Positions 8,237 to 17,193 are shown, counted from the stretch's first letter. The stretch: DNA of 64,000 bases from Sulfitobacter sp. 20_GPM-1509m (GCF_000620505.1 NZ_JIBC01000008.1:248001-312000), one strand, 5' to 3'. Translations and numbers: made by a program. Notes: generated from the sequence alone by a model not told the origin.

Positions 8237-9165
8237 TGCGGTGCGGTTACGGAATTGCCAGGCCCCGAAATGCCCTGCCAATAGCGGGCCACAAAATCAA
8301 GGTAAACGCGCAGCTTTGTCGGAACCTGAACCGTCTCCAGGAAAGCCGCATAAATGCCCTCTTCAAATGTGGTATTTGTCACCGCGTAGTCCTGCAAGAC
8401 ACGCACCAACCGTCCCTCTTGGATATCTTGGGCCACGGTGTATTCGTCCAACAAAGCAATGCCGTGCCCTTGTCGCGCGCATTCAAGCAAAACCTGCCCA
8501 TTGTTCGACCCGAAAGCCGTCGGCACCGGCAGGTCTTCGGCCTGGTCTTCTTTCACGAAACGCCAATACACGACGTCATGCCCCAGCAAATATGGCAGAC
8601 ACGCATGCTGTATCAGGTCCGATGGGATCACGGGCAGTGACGTGCGTGCAAGATAGTCCGGCGCAGCAATCAACACCCGTTCGCTTGCGAACAGACGCCG
8701 TCGCATCAACCCGGCCTCTTGTGGCGGCGCGATACAGAAATCCAGGTCAAAGCCGTCTTCGCGCAACCGGATCGGACGTTCTGACAGGTGCAGTTCCACG
8801 ATGACTTCGGGGTAGGATCTGGCGAATTCCGTCTGCAGTTTTGCCAGAACGGCCACCCCGAACATGGTCCGCGAGTGCACACGCAGAACGCCCTGCGGCG
8901 TGTCCTGAAGCGACGCGGCATCGGCCTCGGCCGAACGTATTCCCGCGATAATGGACTCAGCCCGCGCAACGTAGGTTTTTCCTGCCTCAGACAAGGTCAG
9001 GTTGCGGGTTGAGCGGTGCACAAGAGTTACCCCGATGTGTGTCTCCAACTCGGTGATTTGCCGCGACACGCTGGCAGGCGACAGGTTAAAACGTCGGCCC
9101 GCCGCCGAAAAACTACCGTTGCTTGCGGCAGCAACCAAAAGTTCCATTGCCCTAAGCTTGTCCAT
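8233..9165 (-). CDS. LysR family transcriptional regulator
   Basis: 310 residues from the ATG at 9165 (MDKLRAMELLVAAA); this gives the normal LysR length, whereas the frame open further upstream is non-coding extension. The winged helix lies in residues 1-65 (FSAAGRRFNLSPASVSRQI, THIGVTLVHRSTRNLTLSEAG), and the effector domain follows. It is divergent from the luciferase-like monooxygenase at 9274, with 108 bp between them holding a near-dyad (9193-9212). LysR genes usually activate the divergent neighbour and repress themselves. Confidence 0.94.
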   Translation of the reverse strand: MDKLRAMELLVAAASNGSFSAAGRRFNLSPASVSRQITELETHIGVTLVHRSTRNLTLSEAGKTYVARAESIIAGIRSAEADAASLQDTPQGVLRVHSRTMFGVAVLAKLQTEFARSYPEVIVELHLSERPIRLREDGFDLDFCIAPPQEAGLMRRRLFASERVLIAAPDYLARTSLPVIPSDLIQHACLPYLLGHDVVYWRFVKEDQAEDLPVPTAFGSNNGQVLLECARQGHGIALLDEYTVAQDIQEGRLVRVLQDYAVTNTTFEEGIYAAFLETVQVPTKLRVYLDFVARYWQGISGPGNSVTAPH

Positions 9166-9192
9166 ATTCGCCTTTGCAGAATGTGAAAAGGT

Positions 9193-9212
9193 ATTGCTTA
9201 CAATTAGCCAAT
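9193..9212. promoter_or_regulatory. possible LysR binding site
   Basis: ATTGCT at 9193-9198 faces AGCCAAT at 9206-9212, an interrupted inverted repeat in the short divergent promoter region. LysR boxes are typically T-N11-A dyads here. The match is imperfect. Confidence 0.3.
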
Positions 9213-9273
9213 TATGCCCGAAATTGAAAGGTGCTAACTTTAACGAAATCAGTGGTTCAAGGGAGGAACGATC

Positions 9274-10353
9274 ATGGAATTCGGCGTTTTCACACTCGCG
9301 CAACAGCGCAGCTACAATCAAAGTTCGCAGGAAGTCATCGCAAATACGGTTGAACAAACCGTTCTGGCCGAACAAGCAGGATTTGATGCGGCTTGGTCTG
9401 CCGAGCACCATTTCAACAACTATTCCCTGTCGCCCTCTCCGTTGATGACCGTCGCACATTGCGCAGGCAAAACCTCGAAAATCCGTCTCGGCACGGCAGT
9501 GTGTATCCTGCCCCTGTACCACCCGGCACGCTTCCTGGCCGAGGTTGGCTATGTCGACACTGTATCGAACGGCCGCCTAGAGCTGGGCATCGGCTCGGGC
9601 TATCAGCAGTTCGAATTTGAACGCTTCGGCACCTCGCTTGCCGACGCAGGCCCGATGTTTCAGGAATATCTGGACGTGATCCCGATGGCCCTGACACAGC
9701 AAAGCTTCGAGTATCATGGTAAATATCTGGACATTCCGCCCAGTTCGATCAGCGTCCGGTGCGTGCAGGACCCGATGCCGCCAATCTGGGTGACGACGGG
9801 CAATCCCAAAGTGCGCGAACGTGCGATGAAAGAAGGTCACAACCTGTTTGTGACCGTCCTGCACGGCGACCTCGACGCGATCCAGGGGCTGCGCACCAAA
9901 CTTGAGGAATCGGCAAGCGAAGCCGGCACCGACATCGCCGACACCAAGCTTGGTTTCCTGCGCTGCGGCTTTGCCAGCGACAACAAGGCCGAGATCGAAA
10001 GCTATCTCGACAGCGCACGATTTGCCCGCAGGTTGTCAGAAAGCCTGAAAGACCGCCGCCAGCAAACCGACGACGGCTATCTGATGCAAGAGGTGCCGCT
10101 GAACAAGGAAATGTCGCTTGATGAGATGGCGGCCAACCTGCCGGTGGGCAGCGTCAATCAGGTCATTGACCGTATGCTGGCCGAGATCGAAATTCTGAAG
10201 CCGCACCATATCGCGCTGCAGACACAGCTTGGTGATTTTGACCAGAAAACCATGCTCAAACAGATCGAACTTTGGGGCGACAAGATCATTCCGGCGATCA
10301 ACAAGGCGCTTGGCCAGGACACAGTGGCCCCCGCCAAAGTCGTGAACGGCTGA
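9274..10353 (+). CDS. LLM class flavin-dependent (luciferase-like) monooxygenase
   Basis: 359 residues; a complete bacterial luciferase-like TIM barrel. The start MEFGVFTLAQQ, then AAWSAEHHFNNYSLSPSPL near residue 38, LGTAVCILPLYHPARFLAEV near 75 and RLELGIGSGYQQFEFERFG near 105 are hallmarks. GGGAGGAACGATC gives a strong ribosome site. Family members use reduced FMN and O2, often for Baeyer-Villiger or desulfonation-type reactions. The flavin reductase starts 4 nt after its stop, so the two form a two-component system. Camphor-type diketocamphane monooxygenases belong to this family, but the substrate here is unknown. Confidence 0.93.
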   Translation: MEFGVFTLAQQRSYNQSSQEVIANTVEQTVLAEQAGFDAAWSAEHHFNNYSLSPSPLMTVAHCAGKTSKIRLGTAVCILPLYHPARFLAEVGYVDTVSNGRLELGIGSGYQQFEFERFGTSLADAGPMFQEYLDVIPMALTQQSFEYHGKYLDIPPSSISVRCVQDPMPPIWVTTGNPKVRERAMKEGHNLFVTVLHGDLDAIQGLRTKLEESASEAGTDIADTKLGFLRCGFASDNKAEIESYLDSARFARRLSESLKDRRQQTDDGYLMQEVPLNKEMSLDEMAANLPVGSVNQVIDRMLAEIEILKPHHIALQTQLGDFDQKTMLKQIELWGDKIIPAINKALGQDTVAPAKVVNG

Positions 10354-10357
10354 CGCC

Positions 10358-11176
10358 ATGCGGATCGTGGTCAAACAAAACACGCCCCCGCGCCTCGAGG
10401 CACCCGAGGATTTCAAGCGGTTTTCCATCGCATTGGATGAGCGGCTGCAAGGGACCGAAGCTTTGGCCCTCGCGCCGGTCGCGGATTTCAAATCAGAGGA
10501 AGGCACCCATGCATGGGTGCGTCCCGACGCCATCAGGGCCCTGTCCGCGATGGCAGGCGATCCGGAATGGGACGCAGGCTTTGCCGCGATGTGCGCCTTT
10601 GCCAAGGACCATGGCTGGGTCGGACCAAACGGCGGCATCCGCGCACATATCGATTATCTGCCCGAAGCGTGCCCCGTAAGCGCGGATGAGTTTCGCAGTG
10701 CCATGCGCAAATTTGCAAGCGGCGTCTGTATCGTAGCCAGCGGCAAAGGCGCAGATCGGCGCGGCATGACGGTTTCGGCCTTCTCGTCGGTTTCCGCCGA
10801 ACCGCCGATGGTTCTTGTCTGCCTCAACCGGACCTCGTCGACGCATGACGCGATCATTTCAGCCGAGGCCTTCAGCGTGAACATCCTTGGCGGATCACAA
10901 GAGGATGTGGCCATGCGCTTTGCCGGCCAAGGCGGGTTGCGCGGGGCCGACCGGTTTACCGATGACGCATGGCAAGACGCCGAAGGTGGCGCGCCGGTTC
11001 TGGCCACGTCGCACCAGTCACTGGTCTGCACCCCTGTCTCATCGCATCAGGCCGGGACGCACACCGTGTTGATCGGTCAGGTCATTGCGACCGGCGACAC
11101 TCAGGACAGTTCCGCGCTGGTCAATTACGACGGGGTGATCAAGGCCACGACGGCGCAGCCAAGCGCCATCCAATAG
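10358..11176 (+). CDS. flavin reductase with N-terminal extension
   Basis: 272 residues. The C-terminal ~165 form a HpaC/NtaB-like flavin reductase: FRSAMRKFASGVCIVAS near 113, GMTVSAFSSVSAEPPMVLVC near 138, SVNILGG near 175. The first ~105 residues are an extra, largely helical Trp/His-containing region (THAWVRPDAIRALSAMAG) not found in minimal reductases of ~170 residues. Compare the plain paralogue at 13068-13589. It supplies reduced FMN to the monooxygenase 4 nt upstream. The extension may mediate docking or be a separate small domain; this is unproven. Confidence 0.9.
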   Translation: MRIVVKQNTPPRLEAPEDFKRFSIALDERLQGTEALALAPVADFKSEEGTHAWVRPDAIRALSAMAGDPEWDAGFAAMCAFAKDHGWVGPNGGIRAHIDYLPEACPVSADEFRSAMRKFASGVCIVASGKGADRRGMTVSAFSSVSAEPPMVLVCLNRTSSTHDAIISAEAFSVNILGGSQEDVAMRFAGQGGLRGADRFTDDAWQDAEGGAPVLATSHQSLVCTPVSSHQAGTHTVLIGQVIATGDTQDSSALVNYDGVIKATTAQPSAIQ

Positions 11177-11240
11177 GATCTCTCGCCTGGCCTCCCTCAG
11201 GCGCGAGTCATGAAGCCCGTCTTGCGGCGGGTTTCAAAGT

Positions 11241-11279
11241 AAACAGCTCCGCGACGGCTTTGTCATTGCGGAGCTGTTT
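11241..11279. terminator. bidirectional terminator-like hairpin
   Basis: AAACAGCTCCGC (11241-11252) pairs perfectly over 12 bp with 11268-11279 around a 15-nt loop. It separates the convergent flavin reductase (stop 11176) and BVMO (stop 11301). T-rich runs at the outer edges are short, so intrinsic termination may be partial. Confidence 0.6.
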
Positions 11280-11300
11280 ATACTCAACGGCTAGAACAGA

Positions 11301-12935
11301 TCACTCTGCGGTCTCCACCGCGCGCTGTTGAAACGAAAAATCGGCATAGTCGTTCTGTTTCGCCGCCTCGCAATACTCGCGGTATTTGTTGAACCCGCCG
11401 ACAAACATGGTCAATCCAGTCGGCTTGCCCTTTACATTGGACCCTACCCACCACGTGTTCGCCTTGCGCACCAGCGACTTTTCGGCAAGCTCCGCGACAA
11501 CCTTCATCCAGCGATCTTCGGCGGTCAGCGTGGGCTCGATCGACGCAAGGCCCGCTTTGGCCATATGGGTTGTCACATCGGCAATCCAGTCCACGTCGTT
11601 TTCACTGATCGAGATGATATTGGCCAGGGCCGCGGGGCCGTTCGGACCACAGGTGGAAAACAGGTTCGGAAATCCTTCGATCATCAGCCCCAGATAGGAC
11701 CGCGGTCCACTTTGCCATTTTTCCTTCAAGGTGCGCCCGTCGCGCCCCACCACATCAAAGGCCAGCAGCGCACCAGTCAGCGCATCATAACCGGTCGCGA
11801 AAATCAGAATGTCCAGTTCCGTCTCGCCATCCTCGGTGCGGATGCCCTTTTCGGTGATTTCCACGATGGGATCGGTCAGACAGTCCTTCAGGTGGACGTT
11901 TGGCAGATTGTAGGTCTCGTAATATTCCGTATCCAGACAAGGACGGCGCGCGAAAATAGGATAACCGCGTGGCTTCAATGCCTCGGCGGCCTTGGGATCG
12001 TCCACGATCTCGCCGATCTTTTCACGCACGAAATCCGCAACCTGGTCATTGGCTTCCTGGTTCGACAACAGGTCAGAGAACGCCGCCAGAAAAGTGTGCC
12101 CGCCATCCTGCCAGGCATGTTCCATCACATCGCGACGTTGCGATGGCGGCAGACTGAAAAACGGACGTGTGGACACCGGACGTGTGCCGCCGGTGGGGTT
12201 CATTTTCATCGCCGCGCGCATGGCGGGGTAATGACGCTTCATCTCTTTGACATAGGCATCGTCAAGATCGTGGTTGCGCATCGGCAGCGTCCAGCTGGGC
12301 GTGCGCTGATAGACGAACAGTTCCCCGGCCTGCCGCCCGACCTCTTGCACGATCTGGATGCCCGACGACCCGGTGCCGATCAAACCAACGCGCTTGCCGG
12401 CAAAGTCGATTTTCTCGTGCGGCCATTTCTGCGCCCGCAGAATTCGCCCCTTGAACCGGTCGATGCCGTCAATGTCGGGGTCCTTGGGAACGGAAAGCGG
12501 ACCAGTGGACATGATGCAGAAAGGTGCCTCCAGCACGTCGCCCTTATTGGTTGTGACGCGCCAGATTTTTTCGGCCTCGTCCCAGATGGCGCTGGCGACC
12601 CGCGTTTCGAACCGGAAGCTCTTGCGCAGATCCAGCCGGTCCGCGACAAAATTCGCATAGGCCAGAATTTCGGGCTGGGCTGCAAACTGTTCGGACCAGG
12701 TCCATTCCTGTTGGATCTCATCGGAAAACCCGTAAGAGTAATCGACACTCATCAAATCACATCGCGCGCCCGGATAGCGGTTCCAGTACCACACACCGCC
12801 GACGTCACCACCTGCCTCGATACCGACCACATCATGGCCCATTTCGCGGAACTTGTGGACGGCATACATGCCGCCAAATCCGGCGCCGACAACGATCATG
12901 CCCACGCGTTCTGCTGGTTTGGAAGATTTCATCAT
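11301..12935 (-). CDS. Baeyer-Villiger-type flavin-containing monooxygenase
   Basis: 544 residues from an ATG at 12935 with GAGG 5 nt upstream. Two Rossmann motifs are visible: VVGAGFGGMY near residue 17 (FAD) and LIGTGSSGIQ near 186 (NADPH). Between them the type I BVMO fingerprint reads FKGRILRAQKWP near 161: F, G, W and P are in register but the signature His is Arg. IFATGYDALTGAL, near two thirds, is the usual FAD-proximal segment. Expected role: oxygen insertion next to a ketone to give an ester or lactone. It is the last gene of a cluster with an SMP-30 lactonase-like protein, supporting a cyclic ketone substrate. Confidence 0.9.
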   Translation of the reverse strand: MMKSSKPAERVGMIVVGAGFGGMYAVHKFREMGHDVVGIEAGGDVGGVWYWNRYPGARCDLMSVDYSYGFSDEIQQEWTWSEQFAAQPEILAYANFVADRLDLRKSFRFETRVASAIWDEAEKIWRVTTNKGDVLEAPFCIMSTGPLSVPKDPDIDGIDRFKGRILRAQKWPHEKIDFAGKRVGLIGTGSSGIQIVQEVGRQAGELFVYQRTPSWTLPMRNHDLDDAYVKEMKRHYPAMRAAMKMNPTGGTRPVSTRPFFSLPPSQRRDVMEHAWQDGGHTFLAAFSDLLSNQEANDQVADFVREKIGEIVDDPKAAEALKPRGYPIFARRPCLDTEYYETYNLPNVHLKDCLTDPIVEITEKGIRTEDGETELDILIFATGYDALTGALLAFDVVGRDGRTLKEKWQSGPRSYLGLMIEGFPNLFSTCGPNGPAALANIISISENDVDWIADVTTHMAKAGLASIEPTLTAEDRWMKVVAELAEKSLVRKANTWWVGSNVKGKPTGLTMFVGGFNKYREYCEAAKQNDYADFSFQQRAVETAE

Positions 12936-12963
12936 CAAGACCTCGATCCTAATTTTTTCTGAA

Positions 12964-12992
12964 GTTCAAACCGCACGGACGCTGGTTTGAAC
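12964..12992. promoter_or_regulatory. perfect dyad upstream of the BVMO gene
   Basis: GTTCAAACC (12964-12972) is perfectly repeated inverted at 12984-12992 with 11 nt between. It sits 29-57 bp before the BVMO ATG in the 130-bp gap after the flavin reductase gene. No U-tract follows on either strand, so an operator or 5' UTR structure is more likely than a terminator. Confidence 0.45.
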
Positions 12993-13067
12993 GGTGACAG
13001 GAAAGCAACAGGGGGCTGGCTTTCCTCAAGATTGGGGTTTCGGGGAGACATCGCGGCACCCCGTCAG

Positions 13068-13589
13068 CTATTCGGGCGCCACACGGCGGAAAAATCCGTC
13101 GCGGTACAGCAATGCGCTGTCTTCAGTGCAGGCAACCGCGACGACGCGACCGAACAAGACCTCGTGTGCGCCGCAGGCCATGGATTTTTCCAACACACAA
13201 TCAAAGCTGCTCAGGGCGTCCGGCAGCACCGGCGCGCCGGTCACAAATTTTGTCCATGTACCTGCACCCATCCGTGTCTCGCCGGATAACCCCCGCGTGG
13301 AAAACGCCCGCGCCAGGCTTGAGTGCGCGTCGCTCAGGAAATTGACCGCGAATATCCCCGAACTCTGGATCAGGTGCAGCGCGCTTGCTTTGCGGTTCAC
13401 ACAGACCAGGATTGTCGGGGGCATGGTCGTGGCCGAACAGATCGCGGTCGCAGTGAGCCCGTCGCGCTCGGTTTGTGATTGCGTGGTCACCACGGCGACC
13501 GAAGACACCACACGCCGCATGGCATGTTTGTATTCGGCAGGCGACACGGTTTCTGTGTCCGCTGGGTTGGACATTGGTTCTGGCGTCAT
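13068..13589 (-). CDS. flavin reductase family protein
   Basis: 173 residues, a single-domain HpaC/NtaB-type reductase: YKHAMRRVVSSVAVVTTQ near 20, GLTATAICSATTMPPTILVC near 44, FAVNFLSD near 82, and the C-terminal LLYRDGFFRRVAP typical of the family. The ATG at 13589 has AGGGCAGG upstream; an in-frame ATG at 13574 is possible. It lies 28 nt after the SnoaL-like gene. Since class A BVMOs carry their own NADPH site, its partner is unclear; it may serve the luciferase-like enzyme or an enzyme outside the window. Confidence 0.9.
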   Translation of the reverse strand: MTPEPMSNPADTETVSPAEYKHAMRRVVSSVAVVTTQSQTERDGLTATAICSATTMPPTILVCVNRKASALHLIQSSGIFAVNFLSDAHSSLARAFSTRGLSGETRMGAGTWTKFVTGAPVLPDALSSFDCVLEKSMACGAHEVLFGRVVAVACTEDSALLYRDGFFRRVAPE

Positions 13590-13617
13590 GACCTGCCCTT
13601 CGCACGTTTCGGCAACA

Positions 13618-14148
13618 TCAATTCCCCGCGTCCGCGGCGATGTGATAGACAGGATCGTCCGGGTAAGACCCGCCAATCGGGGTCCGCGGGCCAAACCGGT
13701 CCTGTTCGCTTTGCGCGGGCGGGTCCTGGGGTGCGACCCAGTCATAGACAACCGTGCGCCGCAGCACGCGCCATTCCTGGCCGCGCTTTTCGAACAGGTC
13801 GCAGTACCGGCCGCACAACTGAACCTGACGCAGCACGCCGTCCGCTCCGGTGCCACGCTGGAAAGCAATGAAATAGGTTTCCACGTCCGCACGCGTATCC
13901 GACGTAAATTCGACCATGATATTGCCGACGTTGTGGATGTTGCGCGGACCGTTGGCCCATACTTTGCGCACCTGTTCGATGAAACCCGACACAGGCCCGG
14001 AATAGGCCCCGTGACTGTCATGCGCGTCGGGCCAGTATGAGGACACAAGTGCTGCTTCGTCAGCGCGGTCAATCCCGCGACAATAGCGATGGATGCAATC
14101 GCGGATCGCATCCTTGTCCAGCAGTGCACGAAGGGCAGCGTCTGTCAT
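13618..14148 (-). CDS. SnoaL-like / NTF2-fold protein
   Basis: 176 residues with the SnoaL_4 signature: KDAIRDCIHRYCRGIDRAD near residue 12, and HNVGNIMVEF near 70. The fold covers small dehydratases, isomerases and cyclases acting on polycyclic or steroid-like substrates, and also ring-hydroxylase small subunits; no alpha subunit gene is nearby. The ATG overlaps the stop of the acyl-CoA synthetase gene (ATGA). The C-terminal ~25 residues, rich in Pro and Asp, extend beyond the domain. Function within the pathway is open. Confidence 0.86.
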   Translation of the reverse strand: MTDAALRALLDKDAIRDCIHRYCRGIDRADEAALVSSYWPDAHDSHGAYSGPVSGFIEQVRKVWANGPRNIHNVGNIMVEFTSDTRADVETYFIAFQRGTGADGVLRQVQLCGRYCDLFEKRGQEWRVLRRTVVYDWVAPQDPPAQSEQDRFGPRTPIGGSYPDDPVYHIAADAGN

Positions 14149-16247
14149 GAGGGTTCTCCATCTTTGAGTTCAATCAGCGCATCCAATGCGATCACACCCT
14201 GCCCCCGTGGCATCACCCGAACTGGGTTCAGGTCAATTCCGGCGATACGGGTCCGGTTTGCAGCGGCAAACATCGACACCTGCGACAGCAGCTGCGCCAG
14301 CGCATCGACATCGGCTGGCGGTGCGCCCCGCACCCCTTCAAGCAGCGCATAGCCCTTGATCTCGCGGATCATGCGGTGGGCCTCGGCCACCCCGAACGGG
14401 GCTACACGAAAGGTCACATCCTTCAGAACCTCGACGAACACCCCGCCAAGTCCGAACATGACCACCGGACCAAAAGACGGATCGTCATGGACGCCAACAA
14501 TGGTTTCGACGCCGCCCGCCAGCATGGCAGAAACCAGAACACCTTCGATCTCGGCATCGGGGGCGGCCTTGCGCACCCTTTCCAACATTTCGTCGGTGGC
14601 CCGCTGGACCGAGACTGCATCCGCCAGGTTCAGGACGACCCCACCGATCTCTGTCTTGTGTGCAATGTCTGGCGAGCAGATTTTCAGCACAACCGGGAAC
14701 CCAATCCGTTTCGCTTCCTGCGCTGCCTCGGACCCGTTGCGCACCAGCGCCTCTTCCGCGAACCTCACACCTGCGGTGCGCAAGACGGATTTGGCGGTGG
14801 CTTCGCTCATACGCCCCCGGGGCAGCTCCGTAGCGGTTCCGGGTTTGGGTTGCGGGTCATTGCGGTCGAAAGCGTCGGCAAATGCGGCCAGCGCGCCAAA
14901 GGATTTGGCCAGTGCCCCGCCGTCTTCGTAGACAAGAAAGCCATCGGCCTCATAGTCAGCCACCACATTGCGCGGCGCGGACATGGTCAGGCCTCGAATG
15001 GACCTGTCATGCCCTGCGAGCCCCGCCATCAACGCCTTGCGCAAAGGTTTTGAAAAACTGTCCGACGCAGGCCCGGTTCCAAGGATGGCGCTGAACATAT
15101 CATAGCCCCCCTTGTCCATCATCGACTGAACGAAGGCTGTCAGAATGCTCATGTCGCTGACGGCTTGTGCCGTGGCATCAACGGGATTGACCGGCGACGC
15201 ATAGGGCAACAGCGCCTTCAACTCGGCCTGAGCGGTGTCGGGCATCGGGGCCACATCCAGACCCGCCGCGGTGAAGTCATCCGCAAGCTGAATGCCAAAA
15301 CCACCGGACATCGTGAAAATTCCGGTCTTGTTCCCCTTGGGGAACACCCCCCCCGCGGCGGCATAGGCAATGTCGATCTGGTCTGCCGTCGTCATCGCAC
15401 GATAGGCGCCGTATTGGCGCAGAACCGCATCAAATACGTCATCCGAACCGGCAAGCGACGCCGTGTGCGACGCAGCCGCGCGCGCACCGACTTCGGTGCG
15501 GCCGGTTTTCATGAAGACAACAGTCTTGTTTGCTGCGCGCGCCCGTTCAAGAGCCGCGCGGAAACGGTCGCCATTGCCGATCCCTTCGGCATAGGCCATG
15601 ACCACACGCGTTTCAGGCTGGGCCACAACATGGTCCAACGCTTCGGCCAGCGAGATGTCCATCTCGTTGCCCGTGGTGATCCACTGGCTGATGCCCAGGC
15701 CCCGCTCCCGTACAAGGTGCGCGATATGCGAGCCATAGGCCCCACTTTGCGACACGATGCCCACCGGACCGGGTGCCAGAAAAGCACCGTCCAGAACCAC
15801 AGAAAACGTACCGTAATACCCCAATGCCGGGTTCATGACCCCCAGGCAGTTCGGACCCAGCAACCGCATTCCACCCGCGCGTGCCACGGCTGCGATTTCG
15901 GCCTGAAGCGCTTCACCCTCTGCGCCTGCTTCGGAAAACCCAGCCGAAAAGACGATGGCCGAGGGAATGCCCTTTTCCACACAATCCTTCACCGCCGCCA
16001 GTGTCACCGCCGCAGGCACGGCCAGAATCGCGGTGTCGGGCACTTCTGGCAGATCAAGGACGCTGGCATAGGCTTTCAGGCCTTGAACCGTCTCGCGCTT
16101 TGGATTGACCGGATAGATTGTCCCGGCGAACCCCGCCTCGCGCATATAGCGCAATGGACGCCCGCCAATGCGTTTCACGTCATCAGACGCACCAATGACA
16201 GCCACACTGCGTGGCGAAATCAGCGACTGCAAGCCCTGGCGCTCCAT
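14145..16247 (-). CDS. acyl-CoA synthetase, NDP-forming (fused alpha-beta)
   Basis: 700 residues, the same architecture as 2635-4776: CoA-binding domain (SVAVIGASDDVKRIGG near 14), GPNCLGVMNP near 132, phosphohistidine loop ASHTASLAG (His about 261), C-terminal ATP-grasp with HKTEIGGVVLNL. The start ATG GAG at 16247 is preferred for its AGGA 5 nt upstream; ATGs at 16253 and 16262 overlap or abut the SMP-30 stop. It activates a carboxylate, probably the acid freed by lactone or ester opening, at ATP cost. This substrate assignment is inference. Confidence 0.91.
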   Translation of the reverse strand: MERQGLQSLISPRSVAVIGASDDVKRIGGRPLRYMREAGFAGTIYPVNPKRETVQGLKAYASVLDLPEVPDTAILAVPAAVTLAAVKDCVEKGIPSAIVFSAGFSEAGAEGEALQAEIAAVARAGGMRLLGPNCLGVMNPALGYYGTFSVVLDGAFLAPGPVGIVSQSGAYGSHIAHLVRERGLGISQWITTGNEMDISLAEALDHVVAQPETRVVMAYAEGIGNGDRFRAALERARAANKTVVFMKTGRTEVGARAAASHTASLAGSDDVFDAVLRQYGAYRAMTTADQIDIAYAAAGGVFPKGNKTGIFTMSGGFGIQLADDFTAAGLDVAPMPDTAQAELKALLPYASPVNPVDATAQAVSDMSILTAFVQSMMDKGGYDMFSAILGTGPASDSFSKPLRKALMAGLAGHDRSIRGLTMSAPRNVVADYEADGFLVYEDGGALAKSFGALAAFADAFDRNDPQPKPGTATELPRGRMSEATAKSVLRTAGVRFAEEALVRNGSEAAQEAKRIGFPVVLKICSPDIAHKTEIGGVVLNLADAVSVQRATDEMLERVRKAAPDAEIEGVLVSAMLAGGVETIVGVHDDPSFGPVVMFGLGGVFVEVLKDVTFRVAPFGVAEAHRMIREIKGYALLEGVRGAPPADVDALAQLLSQVSMFAAANRTRIAGIDLNPVRVMPRGQGVIALDALIELKDGEPS

Positions 16248-16254
16248 AATCATC

Positions 16255-17145
16255 CTATCCATTCTGACCAAACCTCGGCTCTGTGCGTCCGGTGACGCCC
16301 AGCCCCTCAAGGGCAAACAGGTATCCACCGTGGGGATGGCGTGACACGGCACGTCCGGTGCCGGAATCCTTGATAGAGGTCATGAACAGGGTCGACATGT
16401 CCGGCCCGCCAAAGGTGATGCAGCTGGGCATATCGACGGGGGCGTCGATCAGCCGGTCCAGCGTGCCGTCCGGCGCAAACCGCCCGATTTTTCCCGCCTG
16501 GACCAATGCCACCCAGATGAAACCTTCGGAATCGACCGTCGCACCGTCCGGGCCGGAGTTGTAATCCTTGGTGTTCACCAGAATGCGCGGTTCGGTCAGC
16601 GGCTCGGGTTCGGCTGCGTAATGATAGGCGCGTATCTGTCGGTCCAGGCTGTCGGCAAAATACAAGGTGCCGCCGTCCGGGCTGAAACACACCGAATTCG
16701 AGATGCGGATACCATTGGCAAGACACTCTTTCGTCTTGTCAGCCGAGATGCGCACAAGCTCGGCAACCGGTTCGGCAAAAACGCCCATGGTGCCGCAGAC
16801 AAAGCGGCCCTGATGATCCACCTTGCCGTCATTGAAACGAACCCGCGCATCAACGGGATCTGGCCGGTACAACGGTTCCAGAGCGGCCGTTTCCAGCGTG
16901 ACGATATAAATCCCGTCAGCCAGTCCGACGACCAGCTTTCCGTGATCCATGGTCAATGCGATCGAGCCGATCATCGACGGCATTTCCACCGACCCGAACT
17001 GGTCCTCCGCATAGTCAAGGAACCGGATCAGACGCTTGACCCCGTCAACCCAGTAGAGACGTCCGATCCGGTCGTCCCAGATCGGGCTTTCCCCAAGTTG
17101 GTCGGGCGAAGGCGAAATGCGCGTGGCTGTAACAGTAAGAATCAT
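16255..17145 (-). CDS. SMP-30/gluconolactonase-like lactonase
   Basis: 296 residues, a six-bladed propeller of the SMP-30/gluconolactonase/LRE family. LGESPIWDDRIGRLYWVD near 15 carries the metal Glu; RFNDGKVDHQGRFVCGTMG near 97, SNSVCFSPDGGTLYFADS near 145 and GPDGATVDSEGFIWVALV near 195 are the classic loops. The ATG at 17145 starts the domain directly; no strong ribosome site is visible. These Ca/Zn enzymes hydrolyse lactones. Together with the BVMO 3.3 kb downstream it suggests ring opening of a lactone. A hairpin separates it from the upstream binding-protein gene. Confidence 0.92.
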   Translation of the reverse strand: MILTVTATRISPSPDQLGESPIWDDRIGRLYWVDGVKRLIRFLDYAEDQFGSVEMPSMIGSIALTMDHGKLVVGLADGIYIVTLETAALEPLYRPDPVDARVRFNDGKVDHQGRFVCGTMGVFAEPVAELVRISADKTKECLANGIRISNSVCFSPDGGTLYFADSLDRQIRAYHYAAEPEPLTEPRILVNTKDYNSGPDGATVDSEGFIWVALVQAGKIGRFAPDGTLDRLIDAPVDMPSCITFGGPDMSTLFMTSIKDSGTGRAVSRHPHGGYLFALEGLGVTGRTEPRFGQNG

Positions 17146-17167
17146 GTCATGTCCGCTTAGGAGAAAT

Positions 17168-17193
17168 GTGCGGCCCGATTGTCCGGGCCGCAC
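17168..17193 (-). promoter_or_regulatory. intercistronic stem-loop after the Liv-type binding protein gene
   Basis: GTGCGGCCCG (17168-17177) pairs perfectly over 10 bp with 17184-17193, loop of 6 nt, beginning 6 nt after the binding-protein stop. No U-run follows; the next cistron begins 23 nt on. It probably protects the upstream mRNA or partly terminates. Confidence 0.6.

Noticed and set aside
8233-9522. A longer LysR start reaching into the divergent monooxygenase
   Set aside because: It would overlap the luciferase-like gene and exceed the normal LysR length; MDKLRAMELL at 9165 begins the HTH domain.
11328-12962. A 544-codon plus-strand frame opposite the BVMO
   Set aside because: It mirrors the BVMO, which has two Rossmann motifs; the antisense product is featureless.
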